From NCBI GenBank assembly GCA_030035585.1, contig CM057460.1, forward strand, positions 219,935,711-219,999,710: a stretch of 64,000 nucleotides of DNA. The letters run 5' to 3'. The position numbers were made by a program, and so were the translations under genes. Under the pieces are notes generated by a model. The model had not been told where the DNA came from. It was given only the letters and a program-made list of their open reading frames with translations, and made no database searches. This document shows, piece after piece, positions 22,720 to 32,883 of the stretch. Source of the stretch: Dugong dugon. Taxonomy: Eukaryota; Chordata; Mammalia; Sirenia; Dugongidae. The first letter of the stretch is position 1; each line of letters begins with the position of its first letter.

Positions 22720-24213
22720 GTTCTCTTCCTCCAGAAAATTTCTTGGTTATTTGTTTTGGGAGCTTGCCAAAGCCATCATGGTCTACCTGTTTGTGTGATT
22801 TAATATTGACTGTTGTCTCCGAGCCGTCAATAAGTTATTATATTTATTTATTTTATGTTTGCTTACTGTGACCTAGATTCTTGGTTTTTGGTTTGTTTGT
22901 TTTGATATGCCCAAATAGGCTGTTCGTGTGAGCTACTTTGATTACTGGCATCTTTGAAGCTCTAATATCCTGTTACAAGGTGGTTAGATCTGTTATTAGG
23001 TATGTGAGTCCAAGAGTCCATTTACTTTTCTTGTATGGGTTCAGCTCAGGTGTCCAGATAGTTGGTCAGGAAGTGCGTGGTTCAGGCTGTCACCTACAGT
23101 CCTAGATGGGCAGGGGTGATTGGAATAGGCACAGGTATCTGGCTGTAGTAGGGGGTCATACGCTGCACATGGCAGGGGCCTCATGGCTGCCCCTGAATGT
23201 CTAGGAAGAAAGTGTGTCCCTGTTCCCTGGAGTTCGTAGGTGGGTGGGTTTTGCAACTGGACTATGGACACCAAATGTTGTTGGCTGTAAGGACTGGGAG
23301 GTACCACTTTTTCTTGGACCCCTGTCACAGGTGGCTAGGTGGTGTGGGTGGAGCCATCAGTCCTCAGGTCTCTGATGTGGGTAGGTGAGGACCCTGCTTA
23401 ATGGGCAGAGTGGTATCAAATGTCACAAACTTGAGACTCCACCATATAGCTGATACAGTGAAGTTAGGGTTCAGGTATATACCCTGTTGTACTGTGCTAA
23501 TGAGGGCCTATGCTGTTGAAATGGGTCTACACAGGTCTACACAGGAGTGAAAAGCATTCAAAGTCCATGAACCCCTTATGCATGTGGCTAGGCAAAGGAG
23601 CTGTTCCTGCCTTGAGTTTCTGGCTTAGGGGAGATGGCAGATTATTTTTCCCTGTTTGTTAATTTGTTCCCTCTCCAAAGCCGGGAGAATGGCTCAGGGC
23701 ACATGACATGTCCTACTTCTGGCCCAGAGGACATTACTATTGATGAAGCCAGCCCAGGACCTGGTGCATAGTGGGGAGGGAGCAGGTAAATGGGAGAGAG
23801 TTTCCTCCCAAATAGGATGTTTTTATCCGTGCCATAGGTTAAATGCATGTACTTACCTTTTGCTGATTGAGCGTCACTTTTCACTGGCTCTGGAGGCCTG
23901 AGCAGACTTTCTGTCACTAGGTCTCTCCCAATGTGGAAAATGTGTCCCAAATACCACTGCCCACCTCACTGCTCACACCAGCCAATCTGTCCCACAGGGT
24001 GCTGGCTCCTGCCAGATCAGGTCCAGCAACTCCTTCCTGCTTCTGAACTGTCTCTCCCTCCCTCTGCCACTCAGTCTGATTCCTCAACTTTGCCTTTGAT
24101 GTTCAGAGCTCCTAGATTGTTAAATATAATCCATTCACTTGTTTTTTCAGGCCTTTGTTGTAAGAGGGACCTCCAGAAGTGTCTGACTACTCTGCCTTCT
24201 TGGCCCCAGCTCC
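22720..24213 (-). promoter_or_regulatory. L1-A 5'UTR with internal promoter region
   Basis: About 1.5 kb between the ORF1 start and the L1 5' end. It is richer in G and C than the rest of the element, as L1 5'UTRs usually are. In L1s this region holds the internal Pol II promoter, and the starting GGAGCTGGGGCCAAGAAGGC fits. Transcription factor sites were not resolved by eye. Reading frames inside (for example 23642-23950) are not conserved L1 genes. Confidence 0.7.
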
Positions 24214-24225
24214 ATCAACCCACTC

Positions 24226-25077
24226 TTGACTTATTTATTTCATCATTAAGATAAAAATAATTAATGACAGCTCTCTGAATGTGACACCACATAAAATAAA
24301 GCAATGATTTATGTCTTCTTAAAAGCTTAAAATATAGAGCAGACCACTGATGTGAGAAACAAAATAATGTCAAGTCAACTGTGTATACAGTCAAATAAAT
24401 GTTTTAAAAAGTGGGTTATTAGCATTATTATGAAAGAGAAAGGATAGTGAATAAGGTTATGAAATTTCAAATTCACTTAGGTGAGGGTGGGTTGGGGAGT
24501 TTTTTACTGTTTTCATTAAGTTCTTTGGAAGAAATGGGTTTTCAAAGACTACTTAAATTTAGGAAGCGATAATGATAACAGAGGGTGTTAGGGATGGGTA
24601 ACTGGAACCTTAAAGATGACCTGGAGATGAAACTGCAATCAAAAGGCCATTAAATACATTTTCCAGAGAAGAACAGACACTTTAGGCAATTTGGAAAGAC
24701 AGTTGTTAGAAGCTAGGTGCTTAATAAGGTTGAATTAATGAATAAAAGAGTGATGAGTGAAATAAAGACACCGAGGGAAGGTTGGAGAAATACATTGAGA
24801 TAGCAGATTTTGTACTGATTCACTGTGTGAGGGAAGTGCATTGTAGGACTCCATGGGGAAAGAGGTGACAGGAAGAGAAAGAAGCAGCACCAGGGCCTGG
24901 ATGTAGCCAAAGAGAAAGCCAAGAAGAAGACACATGGTCTACTGACACACAGATTTGCATGATGAGCACCAGTTGAACCCAGAATGGAGGTCGGAAGTAT
25001 ATGAAGGACTTGCCCCTGGGTTGGGTCTCCCACAATTCATGAGTGATGGGTTGTTGAGGATCTTGTGAGTTTGTCCA
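24226..25077. other. Intergenic DNA, nothing recognised
   Basis: Unique-looking sequence between L1-A and the L1-C complex. Overlapping minus-strand frames at 24713-25140 show no family motif. Confidence 0.4.
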
Positions 25078-25205
25078 GTTTTCCTGTCCCTTCCTGCCCT
25101 CTTGTCTTTCCTTTTGGGCAGGTGTTGCCCATTTGGTCACTATACTTGATTCAACTAAGAAGCATGTTCCTCACGTGTGTTATTGTTTGTTTTATAAGCC
25201 TGTCT
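25078..25205 (-). mobile_element. L1 3'UTR fragment, antisense, abutting L1-C
   Basis: This stretch aligns with the L1-A 3'UTR near 11755-11890 (CTGTCCCTT, then GGGCAGG, then TCAACTAAGAAGCA) in the same, antisense orientation. It stops at 25205, exactly where sense-oriented L1 ORF2 begins. Either an older L1 scrap received L1-C, or the junction formed by rearrangement. Confidence 0.7.
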
Positions 25206-26146
25206 AAAAAATGAAACAGAATCCTTACCTCACACCATACACAAAAACTAACTGAAAAATGGATCAAAGACCTAAATATAAAACCTAAAATGATAAAGGT
25301 CATGGAGGAAAAAATAAGGACAATGGTAGGGGCCCTAATATATGGCATAAATACAATAAAAACCATAACTAATGATGCACAAACACCAGAAGATAAAGTA
25401 GATAACTGGGAGCTCCTAAAAATTAAACACTTATGCTCATCAAAAGACTTCATCAAAAGAGTAAAGAATCTACAGACTGGGAAAAATTTTTTTGGCTACG
25501 ACATATCCAACAAGGGTCTAATCTCTAAAATCTATGGAATACTTCAACACCTCAACAACAAAAAGACAAATAATACAATTAAAAAATGGGAAAAGGATAT
25601 GAACAGATACTTTGCCAAAGAAGACATTCTGGTGGTTAACAGACACATGAGGAAATGCTCAAAGACAGTATTAGCCATTAGAGAAATGCAAATCAAAACT
25701 ACAAGGAGATACCATCTCACCCCGGCATTACTGGTACTAACCAAAAAAACAGAAAATAAATGTTGGAGAAGTTTTGGGGAGGCTGGAACTCTTATGCACT
25801 GCCCCCTAAAAAGCTGGAAATAGAAATACCATATGATCCAGCAATCCCACTCCTAGGAATGTATCCTAGAGAAATAAGAGCTGTCACATGAATAGACACA
25901 TGCACACCCATGTTCATTGCAGCATTATTCACAGTAGGAAAAAGATGGAAACTATCTAAGTGCCCATCAACAGATGAATGGATAAACAAATTATGGTACA
26001 TACACACAATGGAATACTACGCAATGATAAAGAACAATGATGAATCCTTGAAGTATTTCACAGCATGGATGAATCTGGAGGGCATTATGCTGAGTGAAAT
26101 AAGTCAATCACAAAGGGACAAATATTGTATGAGACTACTATTTTAA
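25206..26146 (+). pseudogene. L1-C ORF2, C-terminal part
   Basis: The open piece 25290-25823 covers the region after the RT and includes ENKCWRSFGEAGTLMHCPLK. An internal deletion of about 70 bp near 25800 removes the middle of the cysteine-rich motif (the HCWWEC part of other copies) and shifts the frame. The final piece, 25910-26146, has KRWKLSKCPSTDEWINKLWY and ends RDKYCMRLLF. Neither endonuclease nor RT core is present. Confidence 0.85.
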
Positions 26147-26835
26147 AAATCCAAGAAAAGGCTTACACACAGAAAAAAAAAATCTTTGATGGTTTCGGAG
26201 GAGGGTGGGGTGGGGAAATCACTAACTAAATAGTAGACAAGTCGTTAACTTTGGTGAAGGGAGAGACAACACACAATATAGCGGAAGTCATCACAACTTG
26301 ACCAAGACAAAGTCATAGATGCTTCACAGACATATCCCAACACCTTGAGGGACCGAGTTATTGAGGCTGAGGGCTGGGAACTATGGTCTTGGGGGACATC
26401 TAGGTCAATTGGCATAACATAGTTTATAAAGAAAATGTTCTTCATCCTCTTTGGTGAGTAGCATCTGAGATCTTAAAAGCTTGTGAGCAGCCATCTAAGA
26501 TACATCTATTGGTCCTATCATGTTCGAGGCAAGGTAGAATGAAGAAAACCAAAGACACAAAAAAAAATATTAGTCCAAAGGACTAATGGACCATGTGAAC
26601 CTCCACCAGCCTGAGTTAGATGGTACCCAGCTACCACCACCGACTACTCTGACAGGGATCACAATAGAGGGTCCTGGACAGAGCGGGAGAAAAATGTAGA
26701 ACAAAATTCAAATTCACAAAAAAAGACCAGACTTACCAGTCTGACAGAGACTGGAGGAACCCCCAATACAATGGCCCCAGACATTGGGCTAACTTCACTC
26801 CCGAAGTTCACCTTTCAGCCACTTTTATTTTTTTG
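25206..26835 (+). mobile_element. L1-C: 5'-truncated L1, sense strand
   Basis: This is the only L1 in the window on the plus strand. It starts inside the last third of ORF2 (ATGAAACAGAATCCTTACC) and ends in a 3'UTR that carries the complement of blocks in the other L1s, such as CTTTTAAGATCTCAGATGCT-type and CCCAGCTACCACCACCGAC sequence. The 3' limit near 26835 is uncertain because no clean poly(A) tract was seen. Confidence 0.85.
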
Positions 26836-27626
26836 ATTCTATTTTTGGGCATGGAGAGACTGCCCCCCACCCCAAGCCAACAGGGACCAAATTTGGGGCA
26901 GACTAGTGCAGACAGGTGTGATTCCACAAGGTACACTAATCATCTATCTCATCTTGGGTCATATTATGTCCCAATGATGGAATCATTTAGATATTTTTCT
27001 TTAATTTTAATTTTATGAATAGGAAGTAAGTTATCCAGGCTCAAAAATAAATAAATAAATAAAAAGGTGTATACCAAGACATTTCACACCCACTCTGTCT
27101 CCTCTACCCCTTGCCCTCAGTGCCCATTCTCAGCCCTCATCTACAGCCTCAGCCCAGGAAGTTGCCTCTATGAACAGGACCAACCTCACTTCTCAGCTTC
27201 AGGTAGCCCATGGGAGATCCTGACAGGAGATGGGGCAGAACACTGAGGGGAGAGCCCAGGTGTTCCAGAGAATCTCCCTCACGACCGCTTCCATGACTCA
27301 TCGGATTCAGGGGTGGCTGCAGTTCTCTATGGCCATAGTTCCTATGGGGTGGTCTCGCTCCTTGCATCTCCTTCTCGCAGGACTCAAGTAACTGTTCCTT
27401 CCCTTCAGGTGGAGGTGCAGGTGGAGGAGGAAGAGGTGGTGTTTACCTTCCTGAAGCTGTTAGTCCCTGGCGTTTTAACTTCCTTTGTTGGTTCTCTTAG
27501 TCCTGCTTACATTTACGTATATAATCTCTCTCTAGCAAACTCCTTAGTTAAACACATCTGAGTGGGCCAACAGCTTATGGTAAGAACCTTTACTGATACC
27601 TATGCCATTCCTTACACCCTATAGAG
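26836..27626. other. Intergenic DNA with an (AAAT)n stretch
   Basis: An AAATAAATAAATAAATAAA run lies at about 27043-27064. Otherwise I see no gene or repeat family. A few reading frames of 60-82 codons have no family motif. Confidence 0.45.
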
Positions 27627-27831
27627 AAGGGAGCCCTGGTGGCGCAATTGTTAAGTGCTCCACTGCTAACTGAGAGGTTGGCAGTTTGAATCCACCAGCT
27701 GCTCGTCAGGAGCAAAGACCTGGCGATCTGCTCCACCTGATTACAGTCTAGTAAACCCTATGGGGTAGTTCTACTCTGTCCTATAGGGTCACTATGAGTA
27801 GAAATCAACTCGAGAGCATATAACAACAACA
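27627..27831 (+). mobile_element. AfroSINE, sense, well preserved
   Basis: The best-preserved AfroSINE in the window. It starts GGGAGCCCTGGTGGCGCAAT, has an A-box region TTGTTAAGTGCTCC and a B-box region GTTTGAATCCACC. The shared tail module GGGTCACTATGAG follows, ending ATAACAACAACAT. Flanks CCCTATAGA (left) and TCCTATAGG (right) look like a decayed target duplication. Confidence 0.93.
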
Positions 27832-27935
27832 TATCCTATAGGTATCTGCTAATACTAGTGTTTCTTCAGGCAAATGTAAGAAATATGCATATATATTCTT
27901 AGTTCTCTCTTTCTTAGAGAAAAAGCACACTATAC

Positions 27936-28000
27936 CAAAAAAAAAAAAAAAAAAATGTTGCCTTCAAGTGGATTCTGACTCATAACGACCCTACTACATA
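27936..28000 (-). mobile_element. AfroSINE tail fragment, antisense
   Basis: A run of about 19 A is followed by the complemented AfroSINE/RTE tail module (TGGATTCTGACTCATAACGA then CCCTA). The match fades by 28000, so only about 65 bp of the element remain. Confidence 0.65.
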
Positions 28001-28069
28001 CTGTTTCAAACCTGTTTTCACTGGACAGTATGTCTCAGAGGTATACCCATATCAGTGCATAAAGAACGC

Positions 28070-28195
28070 CCCCCTTCTCCTTCCTTCCTTTCTTTCACTC
28101 TCCCTCCCTTCCTTCTTTCTTATCTATGTCTATTTCTCTGTTTACTCCCTCCCCTCTTTCCCTCTTTCCTTCTCTCCCTCCTTCCTTCCCTTTTT
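28070..28195. repeat. Polypyrimidine tract
   Basis: Nearly uninterrupted C/T sequence on the plus strand built from CCTT, TTCC and CTCC units. It is low-complexity, without coding content. Confidence 0.85.
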
Positions 28196-29235
28196 TCTGA
28201 TTAGCTGGATAGTGTTCAATTTTTGGTCTTACATTGTTTGTTTAACAGCTTGTCTGTTGATGAACACTGGGTTCTCTCCCAAGCAATTTTGCTAATGTAA
28301 ATAAAAGCTCAATGAACAACCTTGAACAAATGTTATTTAATGCCTCTGCAGGTATAAATGTAGTGTAAATTCTCAGAAGTGGGATCTCTGGATCAAAAGG
28401 TAAATGTATTTAAAATTTTGATTGATATTGTCAAGTATTTATATGACCCAAGATAGAGGTTGTATCATTTTGCATTCCCATCAGCAATGTGTGTGAATGA
28501 CTATTTCACAATAACCTGTTGCCATTCAGTCTATTCCAACTCATAGTGACCCTATAGGATGCAGTAGAACTGCCCCATAGGGCAGAAGTAGACTGCCACA
28601 TCTTTCTCTTGTGGAGTGGCTGGTGGATTCGAACCTCCGAACTTTTCGATTAACAGCTGAGCACTTAACCACTGAACCACCTCCCCAAAACTGTGTGTTG
28701 CCTTTAGACCTTTGTTATCTGTTACAGGAGAAATGTTAATTTAGTGTCTTTTTCATTTGCATTTCTCTTGTTATTTATGACGCTGACCATCTTTTCAAAT
28801 GCTTAAGGACTCTGAATTATTTTTCTGTGAACTGCCTGTTCCCACTTTTTTCTGTTTTTTCTGCTACATGGTTGGATTTGTTTTTTCCTTCATTCCCAGG
28901 GGCTCTGTCTGTAGTGAAGGTTAGCTCTTCATCAGTGATATGAGTGTATTGAAAGTATTTGTGTCAATAATTCTCAGTATTTTGAAATATTTTTCCCAGT
29001 TTTTTTTTTTCTGATAATATTAATTTCTGAATTTTCTGGAGCTAAATTTAACATTTTTTTTTTGTTTGTTTCTGGATTTTGAGTCATAGTTAGAAAGGCC
29101 TTTTTCACTCCAAAGTTATAAAGAGATTTGCCATGTTTTCTTCCACCACTTTTAGGGTTTTATTATTTGCATTTAACTCCGATACATTTGGGGTTTATAG
29201 GGCAGTGTAAGTCAAGCATAGTTAAAAGACCCATT
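28196..29235 (-). mobile_element. Old L1M fragment, antisense, carrying a SINE
   Basis: Antisense L1 ORF2-end sequence: an AACACTGGGTTC-type segment, TCAATGAACAACCTTG, AGAAGTGGGATCTCTGGATC and TTGTATCATTTTGCATTCCC. After the AfroSINE at 28508-28685 it resumes with TTTTTCATTTGCATTTCTC and runs on to a GGGGTTTATAGGGCAGTGT stretch. The divergence is much higher than in L1-A to L1-E, so it is an older L1M lineage. Confidence 0.75.
28508..28685 (-). mobile_element. AfroSINE, antisense, inside L1M
   Basis: The complemented tail module (ACTCATAGTGACCCTATAGG) is followed by GATTCGAACCTCCGAA and the head complement ACCACTGAACCACC. The L1M homology is continuous on both sides, so this SINE inserted into it. 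Confidence 0.87.
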
Positions 29236-29249
29236 CAATGTGCAAGATG

Positions 29250-29536
29250 TACTAGTGGATTTTAATGTGACAGAGTTTGAAAAGTTCATCCAGTTCCACA
29301 TTGCGCTAACCGTCAAGAAACTACCATTTGCCATGTTTTGTGTACCAGAGAAATGTATCCACAATTATTTGAAAAGCTTGTGAAAATATTCTTCTCTTTT
29401 CTAACTACATACCTGTCAAGGCTGGATTTTCTTCATCAAAACAACATATCACAATAGAGTGAACATAGAAGAGGCAGATATAAAAATCAAACTGTTTTCC
29501 ATTAAGCCAGACCCTAAAGAATTTGCAAAAATGTAA
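29250..29536 (+). pseudogene. hAT transposase C-terminal remnant
   Basis: Sequence matches the end of a Charlie-type transposase, the hAT dimerisation region: a TTTGAAAAGTTCATCC segment, then an AACTACATACCTGTC...GCTGGATTTTC segment corresponding to the family's FPTTYLCEAGFS motif, then ATTAAGCCAGACCCTAAAGA near the end. Small deletions break the frame repeatedly. The catalytic part lies upstream and is absent here. Confidence 0.65.
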
Positions 29537-29702
29537 ACCAACTCTTTTTAATAAAAAATTTTTAGAAAATAATTATTTTCATAAAAACGTATTTTATTCA
29601 TATAACCATGTAAAAGGTTTATTGTTATTATTTTTTGCAATTAACTTTTTAAAAATTTTTACAAAAATATAGATAACATGTTTGCCATACAAATGGCAAA
29701 CA

Positions 29703-30929
29703 TATCGAACAATATCATTAATATAACACGCAAGTAAAATTTTGCTAAAGATCATTCAAAAAGGCTGCAGCAGTATGTCCACAGGGAACTGCCAGAAATT
29801 CAGGCTGGATTCAGAAGAGGACGTGGAACCAGGGATATCATTGCTGATGTCAGATCATGGCTGAAAGCAGAGAATACCAGAAAGATGTTTACCTGTGTTT
29901 TATTGACTATGCAAAGGTGTTCGATTGTGTGGATTATAACAAACTACGGATAACATTGTGAAGAATGGGAATTCCAGAACACTTAAGTGTGGTCATGAGG
30001 CAGTTGTTCGGACTGAACAAGGGGATACTGCGTGGATTAAAGTCAGGAAAGGTGTGCATCAGGGTTACATCTTTTCACGATACTTATTCAATCTGTATGC
30101 TGAGCAAATAATCCGAGAAGCTGGACTATATGAAGAAGAAAGGGGCATCAGGTTTGGAGGAAGACTCATTAACAACCTGCGATATGCAGATGACACAACC
30201 TTGCTTGCTGAAAATGAAGAGGACCTGAAACACCTATTGGTGAAGATCGAAGACCACAACCTTCGGTATGGATTACACCTCAACATAAAGACAAACAAAA
30301 ATCCTCACAACTGGACCAATAAGCAACATCATGATAAAAGGAGAAAAGATAGAAGTTGTGAAGAATTTCATTTTCCTTGGATCCACAGTCAACAACCATG
30401 GAAGCAGCAGTTAGAAAATCAAAAGATGCATTTCACTGGGCAAATCTGCTACAAAAGACCTCTTTAAAATGTTGGAAAGCAAAGATGTCACCTTGAAGAC
30501 CAAGGAGTGCCTGACCCAAGCCATGGTATTTTCAATCTCATCATGCATGCGAAAGCTGGACAATGAATTAGGAAGACCAAAGAAGAAATGACGCCTTTGA
30601 ATTGTGGTGTTGGTGAAGAATATTAAATATACCATGGACTGCCAAAAGAACGAACAAATCTGAATCGGAAGAAGTACAACCAGAATGCTCCTTAGAAGGA
30701 AGGATGGTGAGACTACGTCTTACATAGGAGGGATCAGTCCCTGGAGAAGGACATCAGAGTCAGTGAAAAAGAGGAAGACCCTCAATGAGATGGATTGATA
30801 CAGTGGCTGCAACAATGGGCTCAAGCATAACAATGATTGTGAGCATGGCACAGGTCTGGGCAGTGTTTCATTCTGTGGTGCATGGGGTCACTATGAGTCA
30901 GAACCGATTTGACAGCACCTAACAACAAC
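29703..30929 (+). mobile_element. BovB-like RTE LINE (R2), sense, 5'-truncated
   Basis: It starts near GAACAATATCATTAATATAA, inside the RT domain, and runs to the 3' end CACTATGAGTCAGAACCGAT followed by ACAGCACCTAACAACAACA. The 3' end is complete with the family tail. Length is about 1.23 kb. Confidence 0.9.
29958..30467 (+). pseudogene. RTE reverse transcriptase fragment (R2)
   Basis: The longest open RTE piece, 169 codons. It includes the KVRKGVHQGYIFSRYLFNLY block (RT motif around the QG dipeptide) and LRYADDTTLLAE, with the catalytic YADD codons at 30183-30194. A frameshift near 30290-30300 garbles the stretch after NIKTNKNPHNW (family: NIKKTKILTTG). The N-terminal fingers and endonuclease are absent. 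The downstream sequence to 30900 is in other frames. Confidence 0.85.
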
Positions 30930-31185
30930 ATTCAGTGACACCGATCACATCAATCTTGTTGTGCAGCTACCAATATCCATTGCCAAAATTTCCCAGTAAC
31001 AACAAATAATGTTGTTATTTCTAAATAATTTACATGCATATTTAAAAATTTCTCAGTCTCAGTTTTGAATATGGTAAGCATACATAGATATAACTCACTT
31101 GAAGTTAAGGTCTTTGAGTCCTCACTAAGTTTTGTGATTATGAAGGGTTCCTCAGATCAAAAAGATTGAGAACTGTTGGTATAGG

Positions 31186-31262
31186 CCACCAGGTGGCTTC
31201 AAACTACCAACTTTAGGTTACTAGATGAATGCAAACCACTTGCTCCACGTAGGGTTCTTTAG
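31186..31262 (-). mobile_element. AfroSINE head fragment, antisense
   Basis: Matches the complemented AfroSINE head half: GGTGGCTTCAAACTACCAAC, then a GCAAACCACTTGCTCCACG stretch and GGGTTCTTT. The tail half is missing. It sits 7 bp from the end of the Charlie element. Confidence 0.6.
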
Positions 31263-31803
31263 GAAAACCAACAAAGGATGGGGGGCCGGTGGGGCGAGAT
31301 TAGTGTTACTCTCTTGCAGCCTGAATGGTCAAAGGCAAGAGCAGTTCTTGGAGGAGGCCCGCTCACACAGAGGGTGGTCTGGCTGGGGCTATGGCCCTTC
31401 AGTAAAGAGATACAGTGAACTGACTTAAGTTTGACACAAAGGGGGTCTGTCAGGTGTGGCAGGAGGGAGTGGGACTCATGTAGGAAGGCCAGAAAACAAA
31501 GAGAACGTATTACTCGCAGGTCCCAAAGAGAAGACACAGCACACCTCAAAGGACCACAGGGAAGGAACGCAGAGTTGAAATGTGATCATCTAGGTGCTGG
31601 GGAGCAAGAGTGGGAGAACCTGTAGACCAAAGCTTTTATTGAGATTTTGGGGGAGAGGTCTCCGGGTTAGTGTGTGCTGAGGTTATATTGGTCAGTTTGA
31701 AAGTTTCTAGGGTGTTATCTCAGGCAAAGGGGGAATCATATAGGGCCTGGCCAGTAGGGGCAAGGAGTAGCTAGGGCTGTTGGGAGACTGAGTTAAAAAA
31801 AGG
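31263..31803. other. Unclassified, possible antisense LTR
   Basis: GC-rich sequence with a complemented polyadenylation signal (TTTATT at 31635-31640, AATAAA on the minus strand, within CAATAAAAGC). The composition and signal resemble a retroviral LTR in antisense, perhaps continuing to about 32330 around the SINEs at 31804-32104. I could not find TG...CA ends or a target duplication, so this stays a suggestion. Confidence 0.35.
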
Positions 31804-31864
31804 CAAAAACCAAACCCACTGTCATCGAGTAGATTCCATCTCATAGCAACCCTATGAGACTGGG
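31804..31864 (-). mobile_element. AfroSINE tail fragment, antisense
   Basis: An A-rich stretch and the complemented tail module (AGTAGATTCCATCTCATAGC then CCCTATGAG) are preserved. The body is missing. It is cut at 31865, where the next SINE's target duplication starts. Confidence 0.7.
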
Positions 31865-31879
31865 TTACATGGTAACAAA

Positions 31880-32104
31880 CAAACAGACAAACAAACAACC
31901 AAAATCGGTTGCCATGGAGTCGACCCTGACTCATGGCGGCCCCATGTGTGCAGAGTGGAACTGTGCTCCATAGGGATTTCAAGGCTGTGAACGTTCAGAA
32001 GCAGATTGCCAGGCCTTTTTCAGAATCACCTCTCAGTGGGTTCCAGCCACCAACTTGTCAGTTAGTAATTAAGTGCTTAACTGACTGTGCCACCCAGAGA
32101 CTCC
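31880..32104 (-). mobile_element. AfroSINE, antisense, with clear target duplication
   Basis: A full-length copy from the tail (AACAAAC-type complement, then ACTCATGGCGGCCCCATG) to the head complement (TGTGCCACCCAGAGACTCC). The 15-bp flanks TTACATGGTAACAAA (31865-31879) and TTACATGATAACAAA (32105-32119) differ at one base. The insertion is beside an older AfroSINE fragment. Confidence 0.92.
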
Positions 32105-32329
32105 TTACATGATAACAAAGGGGTCTTTATCATAGAAACTCACATAGGGCACGGCCAGGAAGGCCAGTTAGAGACCATACCTACTGAGAAACTGAGTGAT
32201 AAGAGTGGGACCGCCATGTCAAAAACTGGGTGAAAGGGCAACTAGGAGGAATTAATGGACGTCGAGGCAGCAAACTGTGTATGTCCCAAATCGGCCTTAA
32301 GACTCAACCCTCCATGAAGGTCACTAAGC

Positions 32330-32396
32330 CAAAAAAACTAAACCCATTGTTGTTGAGTCAATTCTGACTCATAGCGACCCTAGGGGAGCGCAGACT
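32330..32396 (-). mobile_element. AfroSINE tail fragment, antisense
   Basis: An A-rich stretch is followed by TTGAGTCAATTCTGACTCAT and AGCGACCCTAGG. The match ends near 32390. Confidence 0.7.
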
Positions 32397-32883
32397 CTGA
32401 CCTTACTGCCTACTTTCCCATCTCCTGCTTCCCCTGGGCTATACTCAGCCATTAGCAGAGGACTTGCAAGCCCACTGACGTAGTCCATAATGATCAGTCT
32501 CTGGGGGAACAGATCTTGGAGGAGAAGGGTGAGAGTGGATGGAGAGGGTCAAAATATGGAAAATATTCAGAATAATCCCTTAATCCATGTCCTCCTCTAG
32601 CTGCAGCCCCATTTCTTGTCTCTTTTGCAAAACAAACTATTTGGAAGCGCTGTCTGTGGTTGTTGTCTCCATGTTCCCTCCCATTCTTCCTTCAACTCAT
32701 TGTAACCAAGACTCCCACCACACACACACACAAAACAGTTCTCATGACAAGTTGCCCAAGCCAAAAATATAGAAGGCAGCCTTGATTCTTCTCTTTCCCT
32801 GTAATTAATCCTTTTGGTATCTCCACAGTTAATCCTTCCCCTAGTCCCTTCAGCCTTCTTTCAAAAATAAGTCTTGCCATATT
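32397..32883. other. Intergenic DNA, nothing recognised
   Basis: A short CACACACACA run lies at 32719-32731. No gene or repeat family is recognised. Confidence 0.4.

Larger units (their letters stand above)
11594..24213 (-). mobile_element. L1-A: near-full-length L1, antisense, split by L1-B
   Basis: This is a complete-length LINE-1 read right to left. The 5' end near 24213 reads GGAGCTGGGGCCAAGAAGGC, a typical mammalian L1 start. Then come a 1.5 kb 5'UTR, ORF1 (22719-21814), a roughly 450 bp spacer, ORF2 (from 21364), a 3'UTR and a T run (complemented poly(A)) at about 11594. ORF2 is interrupted between 13333 and 18316 by L1-B. Without that insertion the element is about 7.6 kb. The flanks ACCAGCATACTC (11582-11593) and ATCAACCCACTC (24214-24225) match at 8 of 12 and may be the decayed target duplication. 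Confidence 0.9.
29638..31004 (-). mobile_element. L1M-type 3'UTR fragment in Charlie, antisense, split by RTE
   Basis: The left part (about 29638-29702) reads TTTTTACAAAAATATAGATA then ACATGTTTGCCAT. The right part (about 30930-31004) reads TTCAGTGACACCGATCACAT then TTGTTGTGCAGC. Together they follow the order of the common antisense L1M 3'UTR, also seen at 56900-56990. The RTE copy lies between them. Similar TTGTTATTATTTT-like words flank both ends of the L1 part in Charlie. Confidence 0.6.
29240..31178 (+). mobile_element. hAT-Charlie transposon 3' part, interrupted
   Basis: The 3' end of a Charlie-type hAT DNA transposon. A decayed transposase C-terminus lies at about 29250-29536. The 3' non-coding part follows to about 29637, then resumes after an insertion at about 31005 and runs through ATAGATATAACTCACTTGAA and CCTCAGATCAAAAAGATTGA. 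It ends at 31178 in GAGAACTGTTG, a degraded hAT terminal inverted repeat (family end GAGAACCRCTG). An antisense L1 3'UTR and an RTE lie inside it. Confidence 0.75.

Noticed and set aside
23041-24254. Host genes in the GC-richer block
   Set aside because: This is the 5'UTR of L1-A. The frames are short, on both strands, and not part of ORF1 or ORF2.
25078-26146. Classic twin-priming inversion for L1-C
   Set aside because: The inverted piece comes from the 3'UTR, not from sequence just upstream of the sense part, as twin-priming would give.
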